A DNA stretch of 64,000 nt, taken from Candidatus Rokuibacteriota bacterium. Its GTDB lineage: Bacteria; Methylomirabilota; Methylomirabilia; Rokubacteriales; CSP1-6. This document shows positions 1 through 8,258 of the stretch, in pieces; position 1 is the first letter of the stretch; each line of letters opens with the position of its first letter. The translations under genes were made by a program, and so were the position numbers. The notes beneath the pieces were generated by a model. That model was not told where the DNA came from and ran no database searches. It saw only the letters and a list, made by a program, of their open reading frames with translations. The stretch covers positions 1 through 64,000 of the forward strand of contig QHSX01000051.1 of NCBI GenBank assembly GCA_003221695.1, written 5' to 3'.

Positions 1-260
1 CGGCTCGGGTCCGGCCCCTCGACGGGCGCGCCGTTCGCCCACACCTGGCCGCGCGTGGGCCGGTCGAAGCCGGCCACCATGTTGAGGAGCGTGGACTTGC
101 CGCAGCCCGAGGGGCCGAGGATCGCGGCGAACTCGTTCGGCGCCACCGCGAAGTCGATCGCCTGCACGGCCTCGACCCGGCGCCCGCGCTTGACGAACTC
201 CTTCCAGACGTCGCGAAGCTCCGCGGCCAGACGCGGCTCGGCGCGCGGACGCTCAGCCAT
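1..260 (-). CDS. ABC transporter ATP-binding protein (sulfonate/nitrate type), partial
   Basis: This is the N-terminal 86 residues of an ABC ATPase; the rest lies beyond the left edge. The Walker A motif GPSGCGKST is visible at about residues 49-57, followed by [14 protein letters not shown], typical of SsuB/TauB/NrtD ATPases. The ATG at 260 overlaps the last 8 bases of the upstream permease gene, so the two are translationally coupled. It should energise import by the permease at 253-1044 and the binding protein at 1054-2058 on the cytoplasmic face of the membrane. The substrate (sulfonate, nitrate, riboflavin or thiamine precursor) cannot be read from this fragment. Confidence 0.9.
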   Translation of the reverse strand, partial: MAERPRAEPRLAAELRDVWKEFVKRGRRVEAVQAIDFAVAPNEFAAILGPSGCGKSTLLNMVAGFDRPTRGQVWANGAPVEGPDPS

Positions 261-1044
261 GCGCCTCGAGCGCGCGCCACCTGAGGAGCAGGTGCCCGGC
301 GCCCAGGATGATCCGGTCGGAGACGAAGCCCAGGAGACCCACCGAGAACATCGTCGCCACGCAGATGTCCATCCGCCCCACGTAATACGCGTCCCAGAGG
401 ACGTAGCCGAGCCCCGACTTCACCGCGATCATCTCGGCCACGATCACCGCCGTCCACGCCACGCCCACGCCGAGGCGTAGCCCCGTGAAGATCGACGGGA
501 GCGCCGAGGGGAAGACGACCTTGCGGAGAATCGCCGCCTCGCCGGCGCCCAGCATGCGCGCGGCGCGCAGCAGGAGGAGATTCGTATCGCGCACGCCGTG
601 CGTCGTGTTCACCACGATCGGATAGAAGGCACCCAGGCCGATGAGGAAGAGCGCGCCGGCGTCGTAGATCCCGAAGACGGCGATGGAGAAGGGCAGCCAC
701 GCCGTGATGGGCACGGGGCGGAGGAGCTGGATCGAGGGGTCGACCAGGGTCGACGCGAGCCGGTTCCAGCCGATCATGAGACCGAGGGGGATCCCGACGA
801 CGGCGGCGATGAGGAAGCCCTCGAACACGCGACGGGACGAGTAGAGAACGTTGGCGAGCCAGGTCCCCGAGTAGGGCGAGAGGCTCTTGCCCGGCGGGCC
901 GACGATCCACGTGGACCAGGACGCGGCGACCTGCGCGGGCGCGGGGATGATCCCGGGCGCGACCCACTGCCGGGTGACGGCCGCGTGCCACACGAGGAGC
1001 AGCGCCAGGGGCAGCAGGACGAACCAGGGACCGCGGCGCAGCAC
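253..1044 (-). CDS. ABC transporter permease, SsuC/TauC family
   Basis: A 263-residue inner-membrane permease with an N-terminal membrane segment (residues about 7-22) and further hydrophobic segments characteristic of BPD_transp_1 proteins. The EAA-type cytoplasmic loop is seen around [20 protein letters not shown] (about residues 155-174), where the ATPase docks. Length is normal for SsuC/TauC/NrtB. It lies 9 bases downstream of the binding-protein gene and overlaps the ATPase gene, forming one operon. The family imports sulfonates, nitrate/cyanate or pyrimidine-like compounds; which one is not decidable here. Confidence 0.9.
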   Translation of the reverse strand: MLRRGPWFVLLPLALLLVWHAAVTRQWVAPGIIPAPAQVAASWSTWIVGPPGKSLSPYSGTWLANVLYSSRRVFEGFLIAAVVGIPLGLMIGWNRLASTLVDPSIQLLRPVPITAWLPFSIAVFGIYDAGALFLIGLGAFYPIVVNTTHGVRDTNLLLLRAARMLGAGEAAILRKVVFPSALPSIFTGLRLGVGVAWTAVIVAEMIAVKSGLGYVLWDAYYVGRMDICVATMFSVGLLGFVSDRIILGAGHLLLRWRALEAHG

Positions 1045-1053
1045 GGTCGTCGC

Positions 1054-2058
1054 TTACTGGTTCTGACCCAGCTCCACGGGCGACTTCCCGGTGGCCTTCG
1101 ACAGGAACTCATAGGTGTAATGCCGGGCGATCTCGCCCGACACGTCGCGCGTGATGACGCCGTTGTCGGACAGGAACTTCGAGATGCGCGCGATGGAGGC
1201 GAGCGGCAGCGTCGCGTCGAGCCGAGTGATGCGGATGGACTCGGCGGCGACCGGCTCGGGCAGCCCCGCCTTTTCGGCGTAGATCGTCGACCACCGCTGC
1301 GGATTCGCCTGGGCGAACGCGAGCACGTCCACGTACGCGACCACGAGCCGCTGGACGGCGTCGGGGTGCTTCTCCATGAAGGCGCGGTTCACCGCCAGCA
1401 CGGCGATGAGGCCTCCCACGGCCTTCGAGCGGTTGTGATCGAGCGTCGGGTACTGGGCGTAGCCATCCACGAGGCCCTGCGCGCAGAACGGCTGCCAGAC
1501 GACCGCCAGATCGATCTCCTTCCCCTGCAGCGCCTTCAGGTAGTTGGCGCCACCGCCGACGATGTTGGTGATCTGGAGCTTGCCGTAGTCGACGCCGTGC
1601 TCCTGGACCGAGGCGGCGAACTTCAGCCACGAGATCGACCCCGCGCCGATCCCGATCTTCCTGGTCCCGAGCTCCCTCCAGTCACGGATGTCCTCGCCGC
1701 GGCGCACGAGCAGGCAGTCGTTGCCCGACCCCACGCCCGCCACCCCGACGAGCGATCGGGCGCCCTGGGCCACGGCGAGCGTGATGTCCTGGGGGCCGAA
1801 CGCCGTGATGTCCAGATCGCCCGAGGCGAGCGCCGTCCGCCCGTCGGCGAAGCGCTGGAACATCACGGTCTCGATCTGGATGTTGTACGCAGCCGCGTAC
1901 TCGGGCAGGAGCCAGAGCGGCGAGAGGGCGGGCACGTTGAGCATGCCGAGCTTGGCCGTGACCCGCGCCGGGAGGGGCGTGCGGGGGGCGCCGCCCTGCG
2001 CGAGCGCGCCGGACGCGGCACAGCCCAGCACCAGGACGGCCAGGACCAGGCGCGTCAT
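1054..2058 (-). CDS. ABC transporter substrate-binding protein, NMT1/SsuA-like
   Basis: A 334-residue exported solute-binding protein. The ATG at 2058 gives MTRLVLAVLVLGCAASGALAQ, a clean signal peptide with a cleavage-like ALA; reading further upstream only adds an arginine-rich stretch without signal character. The mature part matches the NMT1/THI5-like periplasmic fold (GMLNVPALSPLWL near the N-terminus, followed by an LASGDLDITAFGPQD-type ligand loop). It feeds the permease and ATPase immediately downstream. The gene starts 11 bases after the stop of the DGQHR gene at 2070-3203, so both may be on one transcript. Confidence 0.88.
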   Translation of the reverse strand: MTRLVLAVLVLGCAASGALAQGGAPRTPLPARVTAKLGMLNVPALSPLWLLPEYAAAYNIQIETVMFQRFADGRTALASGDLDITAFGPQDITLAVAQGARSLVGVAGVGSGNDCLLVRRGEDIRDWRELGTRKIGIGAGSISWLKFAASVQEHGVDYGKLQITNIVGGGANYLKALQGKEIDLAVVWQPFCAQGLVDGYAQYPTLDHNRSKAVGGLIAVLAVNRAFMEKHPDAVQRLVVAYVDVLAFAQANPQRWSTIYAEKAGLPEPVAAESIRITRLDATLPLASIARISKFLSDNGVITRDVSGEIARHYTYEFLSKATGKSPVELGQNQ

Positions 2059-2069
2059 CGGAGGACGGC

Positions 2070-3203
2070 CTAACGGAGCGCGTCGCGCAATTCGCGCGTG
2101 AGGATCTCGACCGTGCCGCGCGTGCCGCCGGCGAGCTTCAGCTTCCATTCGCCCTCGGTCTCGAACCGCCGATCGCGGAGCCGCTCACTCCAGGGCTTGA
2201 TCGCCTCGCGGATCGCGTTCAGGTCGAACGGGTCCCGCCGGAGCTCGCGCGTGCGGGCCATGACGTCGGGCGCCGTGCGGATGAACGCCCGGAGCGCCGC
2301 GCCCGTCTTGATCGAGTACTTCCGGCCGGCCCACGCGGTCGGGAACGTGGTCGAGAGCGCCTTGACGTAGTTCAGGAAGAAGCGCTTCGCCCCCTGGCGG
2401 ATCTCCTGGATCTTGCCGCCGCTGCCGAGCTTCTCGACCGTCTCGAGGAAGTCCACGATCTCTTCGGCGAGCGGCGCCTGGCTCACGCGCCCGCGCCCGG
2501 TGCCGAGCATCTTGATCTCGCCGTGGAGCGGCGAGGTCTCGTCCTCGTTGAGCGAGCGGATCACGTCGTGCGCCAGCGCCTGGTTCGGGTCCGGGTAGAG
2601 CTTGCGACCGGCGAGGCTGATGATGTGGGACGGGTTCAGGCGCGTGTGCTTGGCGTTGATCGTGACGAAGAGCTCGACGATTTGACGCGCGTCGAGGGAG
2701 TCGAAGAGGACGGCGGGGACCTCGATGGCGATGGTCTCGCCCGCCTGGCTCAGCGCGTGGAGCGCCAAGAGGCGGTGCTGGCCGTCGAGCACGCGGAGCA
2801 CGCCGTGCTCCTCGGGGATCTGCAGGAGCCCGAGGTCGTGATGACCCGCGACCGGGGTGAAGGTGAAGCGCTTCTCGGAGGTGATGATGACGGCGCCGGG
2901 GATCGCGGGCAGCGTGCCGGCGTCCTTGCACTCCTTGTAGTAGGTGACCAGCTCGTCGATCTTTCGTCGGATGACCGGCCGCTGGTAGGCCGTCTCGCTC
3001 TCGGCGATCCGCTTCTCGAGCATGTCCCAGTTCACCCGCGCCCGGGCGCCCGAGCGGCCCTTCTTCGGCGCCTCGTCCTGCGGGCCCCCCGAGTACCCCA
3101 GCACCTCGAACTTCACGAGCCGATCGATGTCCTTCGCCGAGAGGCCGGCCTGATAGAACTCCACCCCGAACTGCTTTACGCGGCGCGCCGGGACAGTAAT
3201 CAT
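2070..3203 (-). CDS. DGQHR-domain protein (DndB/DpdB-like)
   Basis: A 377-residue protein with the signature D-G-Q-H-R at residues 140-144, followed by LLALHAL and, about 45 residues on, FVTINAKHTRLNPSHI, the usual second block of DGQHR proteins. Known members include DndB, a regulator of DNA phosphorothioation, and DpdB of the 7-deazaguanine DNA modification system; the fold is related to ParB nucleases. No dnd, dpd or restriction gene is nearby, so this copy is an orphan whose partner cannot be named. It is divergent from the EamA gene at 3269 across a 65-bp gap and sits at the head of the ABC operon. Confidence 0.8.
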   Translation of the reverse strand: MITVPARRVKQFGVEFYQAGLSAKDIDRLVKFEVLGYSGGPQDEAPKKGRSGARARVNWDMLEKRIAESETAYQRPVIRRKIDELVTYYKECKDAGTLPAIPGAVIITSEKRFTFTPVAGHHDLGLLQIPEEHGVLRVLDGQHRLLALHALSQAGETIAIEVPAVLFDSLDARQIVELFVTINAKHTRLNPSHIISLAGRKLYPDPNQALAHDVIRSLNEDETSPLHGEIKMLGTGRGRVSQAPLAEEIVDFLETVEKLGSGGKIQEIRQGAKRFFLNYVKALSTTFPTAWAGRKYSIKTGAALRAFIRTAPDVMARTRELRRDPFDLNAIREAIKPWSERLRDRRFETEGEWKLKLAGGTRGTVEILTRELRDALR

Positions 3204-3268
3204 CGGGCGGCTACTCTACTTGGAATGCAAACCCCTGTCAATAGAGGGATTTTCGTTAAGATGCCTCC

Positions 3269-4132
3269 GTGACGGGCCAGGCGCTCCTCCTGGTCATCCT
3301 GGCGGCCATGCTCCACGCCGTCTGGAACGCGCTCGCCAAGCGCGCGCGGGACCAGCTCGTCTTCCTCTGGTCTTCGGTGTCCCTCGCGAGCGTGATCCTG
3401 GTGCCGGTCGGCCTCCTCGGCCTCCCCGCCGGAGGAGTCCCGGCGGCCGCCGTGCCCTTTGTGATCGCGACCATCGTGATCCACGCGGTGTACTTCTACG
3501 CGCTGGGGCGCACCTATCGGCACGGCGACTTCTCGCGCGTCTATCCGATCGCCCGGGGCCTCGGCGTGGCGCTGGTGCCGGTGGTCGCGCTGGTGGTTTT
3601 CGGCGAGCGGCTCTCGCGGCTCGGAACCGTGGGCGTGGCCCTGGTCGTCGCTGGCATCGTCGCCCTCCACCTCGCGGTCGGCTGGCGGGGTGGCCGCCGC
3701 GGGGAGCCGCGCGGCGCCGGGACGGCCTGGGCGCTCCTCACGGGCCTCCTCATCGCGAGCTACTCGATCGTCGACAAGGCCGGCGTCAGCCGCCTCCACC
3801 CGCTGCCGTACATCGCCCTCATGGGGCTCGGCATGAGCGCCCTCCTCGCGCCGGCGGTCGTGGTACGCGACCGGCAGGCCCTCGCCCGCGAGTGGCGCGA
3901 CAACTGGCGGACGATCGTCGTCGCGTCGTCGATGAATCTCACGAGCTACCTGCTCGTCCTGTTCGCCTTCCGTCTCTCGAAGGTCGGTTACGTCGTCGCG
4001 GCGCGCGAGCTCTCGATTCTCTTCTCGACGTTCATCGGAAGCCTCTGGCTCGGCGAGGGTCGGCTCCTGCCCCGGCTCGCGGGCGCCTCGATCGTGCTCG
4101 CCGGCGTCGTCTGCGTCGCGCTCGCGCATTAA
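3269..4132 (+). CDS. EamA/DMT-family transporter
   Basis: A 287-residue, almost wholly hydrophobic protein of the drug/metabolite transporter family. The GTG start at 3269 gives MTGQALLLVILAAMLHAVWNALAKRA, the standard first helix of EamA proteins. Two EamA repeats (about residues 5-140 and 150-285) give about ten predicted membrane helices; AWALLTGLLIASYSIVDKAGV marks the start of the second repeat. Such proteins export amino acids, nucleosides or other small metabolites; the substrate here is unknown. It is transcribed divergently from the DGQHR gene. Confidence 0.88.
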   Translation: MTGQALLLVILAAMLHAVWNALAKRARDQLVFLWSSVSLASVILVPVGLLGLPAGGVPAAAVPFVIATIVIHAVYFYALGRTYRHGDFSRVYPIARGLGVALVPVVALVVFGERLSRLGTVGVALVVAGIVALHLAVGWRGGRRGEPRGAGTAWALLTGLLIASYSIVDKAGVSRLHPLPYIALMGLGMSALLAPAVVVRDRQALAREWRDNWRTIVVASSMNLTSYLLVLFAFRLSKVGYVVAARELSILFSTFIGSLWLGEGRLLPRLAGASIVLAGVVCVALAH

Positions 4133-4137
4133 TGAAT

Positions 4138-4214
4138 GTCGGGGGAGCGACGCCGCTCCTCCGACCGCGGAGGGCTACGCCCCCCTCGGACTCCCCCGGC
4201 CGACGCCCCCCACC
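4138..4214 (+). repeat. GC-rich palindromic element after the EamA gene
   Basis: Five bases after the EamA stop codon lies GTCGGGGGAGCG followed by its near-inverse CGCTCCTCC, then a second inverted pair (CGGAGGG / CCCCCCTCGG) and a closing CGACGCCCCCCACC. A shorter version with the same outer ends occurs after the permease stop at 10838-10877. Position and stems suggest a factor-dependent or bidirectional terminator between the convergent genes at 3269 and 4224; there is no T-run. Confidence 0.55.
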
Positions 4215-4223
4215 GATTCGTCC

Positions 4224-5426
4224 CTACCGGAGGCCGAAGGTCTCGGTTGCCAGCTCGGCGATGTGGCGGCCGATCGCGAGCGAGGCGGTGGCCGCCGGCG
4301 AGGGCGCGTTGAGGACGTGGATCGCGTCGGGCCCGGTGACGATGCGGAAGTCGTCGACGAGCGAGCCGTCGGGGCTGACGGCCTGGGCGCGGACGCCCGC
4401 GCCCCCCCGCGCCAGGTCCGCGGCGGTCAGCTCGGGAACGAGCCGCCCGAGCGCCCGCGCGAAGGCCGCTCGGCTGAGCGAGCGGTACATCTCGTACGTC
4501 CCGGTGCGCCAGTAGCGGCGCGCCATCCGCCAGAACCCTCGGTAGGCGAGCGTCGCGGCGAGCTCGCTCGGGCAGATGCGAGAGAAGCGGTAACCCTCGC
4601 GCGCGAACGCGAGGACGGCGTTCGGCCCCGCCTCGACGTCGCCGTGGACGGTCCGCGTGAGGTGGACACCGAGGAAGGGGAACTCGGGGTCGGGGACGGG
4701 ATAGATCAGCCCCCGCACGAGCGCGCGCCGCTCGGGCCGGAGCATGTAGTACTCGCCGCGGAAGGGGATGATCCGCACGTCGGGACGCACTCCCGCCAGG
4801 CGCGCGACGACGTCGGAGTAGAGTCCCGCGCAGTTGACGAGCCGCCGTGTGTGCACGGCGCCACGCGGGGTGGCGAGCTCCAGGCCCTCACCCGTCCGCC
4901 CGATCGCCGTGACGCGGGCGCCCGTCTCGAGCATGACGCCCGCGCCCTCGAGCTCCCGCGCCATGGCGGCTGCGACCTCGCCATAGTCCACGATCCCCGT
5001 CGATGGCGAGTGGATCGCGCGGAGCGCCCTCGCGTGCGGCTCGAGGTCGGAGAGGCGTGCGGGCTCGAGCAGCTCGACGGGCACGCCGTTGGCGATCCCG
5101 CGCTCGTAGAGCGTCATGAGGCGCGGGAGCTCCGCCTCCGTCGTGGCCACGATGACCTTGCCGCAGCGCTCCACGCGGATCCCGTGCTTCGCGCAGAACT
5201 CGTACATGAGCGTCTTGCCCTCGACGCAGAGCTTCGCCTTGAACGAGCCGGGCTTGTAGTAGATGCCCGAATGGATGACGCCCGAGTTGTGGCCGGTCTG
5301 GTGCGTGGCGGGGCGGTGCTCCTTTTCGAGGATCACGAGGCGCGCCCCGGGGAGGTGCGCGCGGAGCGCCCGCGCGGTGGCGAGGCCGACGATGCCGCCG
5401 CCGACGATCGCGATGTCGTGGGTCAT
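4224..5426 (-). CDS. lhgO: L-2-hydroxyglutarate oxidase family FAD enzyme
   Basis: A 400-residue FAD-dependent oxidoreductase of the DAO superfamily. The ATG at 5426 gives MTHDIAIVGGGIVGLATARAL, with the FAD-binding GxGxxG at residues 8-13; the reading frame upstream has no such signal. The sequence HQTGHNSGVIHSGIYYKPGS (about residues 45-64) is diagnostic of the YgaF/LhgO branch, which oxidises L-2-hydroxyglutarate to 2-oxoglutarate and passes electrons to the quinone pool. Length is close to the usual 395-425. It lies 11 bases downstream of the NIPSNAP gene in the same direction. Confidence 0.87.
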   Translation of the reverse strand: MTHDIAIVGGGIVGLATARALRAHLPGARLVILEKEHRPATHQTGHNSGVIHSGIYYKPGSFKAKLCVEGKTLMYEFCAKHGIRVERCGKVIVATTEAELPRLMTLYERGIANGVPVELLEPARLSDLEPHARALRAIHSPSTGIVDYGEVAAAMARELEGAGVMLETGARVTAIGRTGEGLELATPRGAVHTRRLVNCAGLYSDVVARLAGVRPDVRIIPFRGEYYMLRPERRALVRGLIYPVPDPEFPFLGVHLTRTVHGDVEAGPNAVLAFAREGYRFSRICPSELAATLAYRGFWRMARRYWRTGTYEMYRSLSRAAFARALGRLVPELTAADLARGGAGVRAQAVSPDGSLVDDFRIVTGPDAIHVLNAPSPAATASLAIGRHIAELATETFGLR

Positions 5427-5437
5427 GGGGCGGGCGT

Positions 5438-5761
5438 CTACTGGAGCGGCGAGAAGGCGGTCGGCCTCCAGATCTTGTTGACGACGCGCTCGACGAGGGG
5501 CCCGTTCGCCTCCGTCGCCTTCCGCGCGGCCTGCCATTCCGGATCCGCCATGAACGCCGACCACGCCCGCTGGCGATGGGCGAGATCGTCGTAGGCGCAG
5601 ATGTAGACGAGCTCGTTCGACTCGCCGATGACGGTCTCCCAGAAGCCGACGACGCGGATCCCGTGCTTCTTGAAGAGGTTCAGCGTGATCTCGGCAAAGC
5701 GCCGCTGGAGGTCGGGCATGCGTCCGGGCATCACGTAGTACGCGCGGTACTCGTAGATCAT
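5438..5761 (-). CDS. NIPSNAP family protein
   Basis: A 107-residue protein beginning [19 protein letters not shown] and containing [22 protein letters not shown], the typical NIPSNAP dimeric alpha+beta-barrel pattern. A strong AGGAGGA ribosome site lies 5 bases before the ATG. The family has no firmly assigned catalytic role in bacteria; members often sit beside oxidoreductases and CoA-linked catabolic genes, as here beside lhgO. Probably cytoplasmic. It is divergent from the MaoC gene at 5830. Confidence 0.85.
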   Translation of the reverse strand: MIYEYRAYYVMPGRMPDLQRRFAEITLNLFKKHGIRVVGFWETVIGESNELVYICAYDDLAHRQRAWSAFMADPEWQAARKATEANGPLVERVVNKIWRPTAFSPLQ

Positions 5762-5829
5762 CGGGGTCCTCCTGGGTGGGATGTTATACCATCGCGCCGG
5801 GAGGTCCGCTATGCGGCGCGTCGCCTGAG

Positions 5830-6282
5830 ATGGCGGGGAAGTTCTTCGAGGAGCTCGAGGTCGGGCAGACGTTCCGTCATCAGCCGGGACGGACCATCAC
5901 CGAGGCCGACAACGTCTTCTTCACGTGTCTCACGATGAACCCGCAGCCGCTCCACCTCGACTTCCACGCCGCGTCGAAGGCCGAGTTCGGCAAGCCGCTC
6001 GTCAACAGCCTGCTGACGCTCGGGATCGCCGTCGGCCTTTCGGTCGGCGAGACGACGCTGGGCACGACGGTTGGGAATCTGGGCTTCGACAAGATCGAGT
6101 TCCCGAAGCCCGTCTTCCACGGCGATACCCTCTACGCGGAGACCGAGGTGGTGGACAAGCGCGAGTCGCGCTCGCGCCCCGCGTGGGGCATCGTCACCTT
6201 CGAGCACCGGGCCCGCAATCAGCACGGCGACGTCGTCATGGTCGCGCGCCGGAACGCGATGATGCGCAAGCGGGGTGCCTGA
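5830..6282 (+). CDS. MaoC-family hydratase
   Basis: A 150-residue single-hotdog hydratase. The ATG at 5830 starts [17 protein letters not shown], the usual start of MaoC-like mesaconyl/itaconyl-CoA hydratases; [21 protein letters not shown] (about residues 25-45) carries the catalytic D/H region. The family adds water across the double bond of branched unsaturated acyl-CoAs. Its stop codon overlaps the start of the CitE-type lyase gene by one base, so the pair probably acts in sequence: hydration followed by cleavage, as in itaconate degradation or the mesaconyl/malyl-CoA steps. Which of these applies is inference. Confidence 0.88.
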   Translation: MAGKFFEELEVGQTFRHQPGRTITEADNVFFTCLTMNPQPLHLDFHAASKAEFGKPLVNSLLTLGIAVGLSVGETTLGTTVGNLGFDKIEFPKPVFHGDTLYAETEVVDKRESRSRPAWGIVTFEHRARNQHGDVVMVARRNAMMRKRGA

Positions 6283-7166
6283 TGGTCCGGCGCCGGCGGT
6301 CGCTCCACTTCGTGCCGGGCGGCAACGAGAAGATGCTCCTGAAGGCCCTCGCGCTCCCCGCCGACGGGCTGATCCTCGACCTTGAGGATGCGGTGCCGCC
6401 CGATCGGAAGGTGGCGACGCGGCCGGTCGTCAAGGACTGGCTCAGCACGCGAGAGTTCGGCGCCCGAGAACGCTGGGTGAGGATGAACCCGATCTGGGGC
6501 CCGCTCGGGGCCGCGGACCTCGAGGAAACGATCGCCGGCCGCCCCGACGGGTACGTGGTGCCGAAGCCGCGGCACGCCGGCGACGTGCGCGGGATCGCCC
6601 AGGCGCTCGACCGGCTCGAGCAGCGCCACGGGATCCCGCACGGCTCGACGCGGCTCACGCTCATCGCGACCGAGACGCCCGAGGGGCTCCTGAACATCCG
6701 CGAGGTCGCCTCGGCGTCGCCGCGCGTGGTCGCGGTCTCGTGGGGCGTCGAGGACCTGGGCGCGGCGATGGGCCTCCAGCGGGTGCGCGACGCCGAGGGG
6801 CGCTATCTCGACATTCCCCGCTACGCGCGCGTCGTGTGCGCGGTCGCGGCGGCCGCCGCCGGCGTGGACGCGCTCGACACGGTCTACACGGAAATCGCCG
6901 ACCTCGCGGGCCTCCGCCGCGAGTGCGAGGACGCGGTCGCCATGGGCTTCACCGGGAAGATCTCGATCCACCCGAACCAGGTCCCGGTCATCAACGACGT
7001 CTTCACGCCGGCGAAGGAGGCGCTCGAGGAGGCGCGCGAACTGGTCGCCGCCTTCGAGGAGTACGCCCGGCGCGGGGTGTACGCGTTTACCTTCAGGGGC
7101 CGGATGGTGGACGCGCCGCATCTCGCGCGCGCGCGGAAGCTCCTGGCCCGCGCAGGCGTGGAATGA
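6282..7166 (+). CDS. HpcH/HpaI (CitE-type) acyl-CoA lyase
   Basis: A 294-residue member of the citrate lyase beta/malyl-CoA lyase TIM-barrel family. It begins [19 protein letters not shown] and carries LILDLEDAVPP (Mg-binding and active-site block), LIATETPEGLLNI and GFTGKISIHPNQV, all standard for CitE-like lyases of 3-hydroxyacyl-CoA esters such as malyl-CoA, citramalyl-CoA or beta-methylmalyl-CoA. TGATG coupling to the preceding MaoC hydratase supports a two-step route ending in acetyl-CoA or glyoxylate plus a small acid or ester. Cytoplasmic. Confidence 0.88.
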   Translation: MVRRRRSLHFVPGGNEKMLLKALALPADGLILDLEDAVPPDRKVATRPVVKDWLSTREFGARERWVRMNPIWGPLGAADLEETIAGRPDGYVVPKPRHAGDVRGIAQALDRLEQRHGIPHGSTRLTLIATETPEGLLNIREVASASPRVVAVSWGVEDLGAAMGLQRVRDAEGRYLDIPRYARVVCAVAAAAAGVDALDTVYTEIADLAGLRRECEDAVAMGFTGKISIHPNQVPVINDVFTPAKEALEEARELVAAFEEYARRGVYAFTFRGRMVDAPHLARARKLLARAGVE

Positions 7167-7200
7167 GCGCGTGGAAGGGCCCCGTCGTGGCTTCCCCACG

Positions 7201-8211
7201 GTGAGGGCGCTGGCGCTCGCTGCCCAGGCCGCGATCGAGAAGGAGCCCCTCCGCCTCGAGGAGCGCCCGGTCCCCGAGCCGGGCCCGGGTGAGATCCTCG
7301 TCCGGGTCGCCGCGTGCGGCGTCTGTCGCACCGATCTCCACCTCGTCGAGGGTGACCTGCCACTCGTCCGGTCGCCGGTCGTCCTCGGCCACCAGATCGT
7401 CGGCACGGTCGAGCGCACGGGCCCCGGGGCGGCGCGCTTCGAGGCGAGCGCGCGCGTGGGCATCGGGTGGCTGCGCCGCACGTGCGGCGCCTGTGCGTGC
7501 TGTGCGTCGGGCCGCGAGAACCTCTGCGAGCGGGCCGAGTTCACCGGGTACCACGCCGACGGCGGCTTCGCCGACTACGTGGTCGTGCCGGCGGCGTTCG
7601 CCTACCGGATCCCGGCGGCCTTCAGCGACGCCGACGCGGCGCCGCTCCTCTGCGGGGGCATCATCGGGTACCGGGCGCTCAAGCGAGCCGACGTGCCGCC
7701 CGGCGGCCGGCTCGGCATCTACGGCTTCGGCTCGTCCGCCCACGTCACGCTCCAGGTGGCGCGCGCGCGAGGGTGCGAGGTGTTCGTGTGCACGCGCAGA
7801 GCGTCCCACCGCGAGCTCGCCCACCGACTCGGCGCGACGTGGGCCGGCGGCCTTCGCGAGCCGATGCCGGCGAAGACGGACGGGGCCATCATCTTCGCTC
7901 CCCTGGGCGACGTCGTGCCGCTGGCGCTCCGGAACCTCGCGCGGGGCGGGACGCTGGCGCTCGCGGGGATCTACATGACCCCGGTGCCCGCCCTCGAGTA
8001 CGACCGCGACCTCTTCTACGAGCGCTCGATCCGGAGCGTCACCGCGAACACGCGCGCCGATGGTGAGGAGCTGCTCGCCGAGGCGGCGCGAATCCCCATC
8101 CGCTCGGCGGCGGCGACGCTCCCGCTGGAGGAAGCGAACCGGGCGCTCCAGCTCCTCAAGCGCGGCGAGTTCGCGGGCTCCGGCGTTCTCTTGACCGGCG
8201 CGGGTTCTTGA
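7201..8211 (+). CDS. Zinc-dependent alcohol dehydrogenase family protein
   Basis: A 336-residue medium-chain dehydrogenase. The catalytic-zinc block CGVCRTDLH and the structural-zinc pattern C-x2-C-x2-C-x7-C (CGACACCASGRENLC) are intact. GIYGFGSSAHVTLQVA is the Rossmann NAD(P) loop. The GTG at 7201 opens MRALALAAQA, the normal first strand; an in-frame GTG at 7171 would add ten residues without family similarity. The best fit is the AdhP-like 'zinc-binding alcohol dehydrogenase' branch acting on simple alcohols and aldehydes. It lies 34 bases after the CitE-type gene. Confidence 0.87.
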   Translation: MRALALAAQAAIEKEPLRLEERPVPEPGPGEILVRVAACGVCRTDLHLVEGDLPLVRSPVVLGHQIVGTVERTGPGAARFEASARVGIGWLRRTCGACACCASGRENLCERAEFTGYHADGGFADYVVVPAAFAYRIPAAFSDADAAPLLCGGIIGYRALKRADVPPGGRLGIYGFGSSAHVTLQVARARGCEVFVCTRRASHRELAHRLGATWAGGLREPMPAKTDGAIIFAPLGDVVPLALRNLARGGTLALAGIYMTPVPALEYDRDLFYERSIRSVTANTRADGEELLAEAARIPIRSAAATLPLEEANRALQLLKRGEFAGSGVLLTGAGS

Positions 8212-8258
8212 GTATGATCGCCGCACCCGTTGGCAAGTCGACCCGGGAGGACTCCCAC

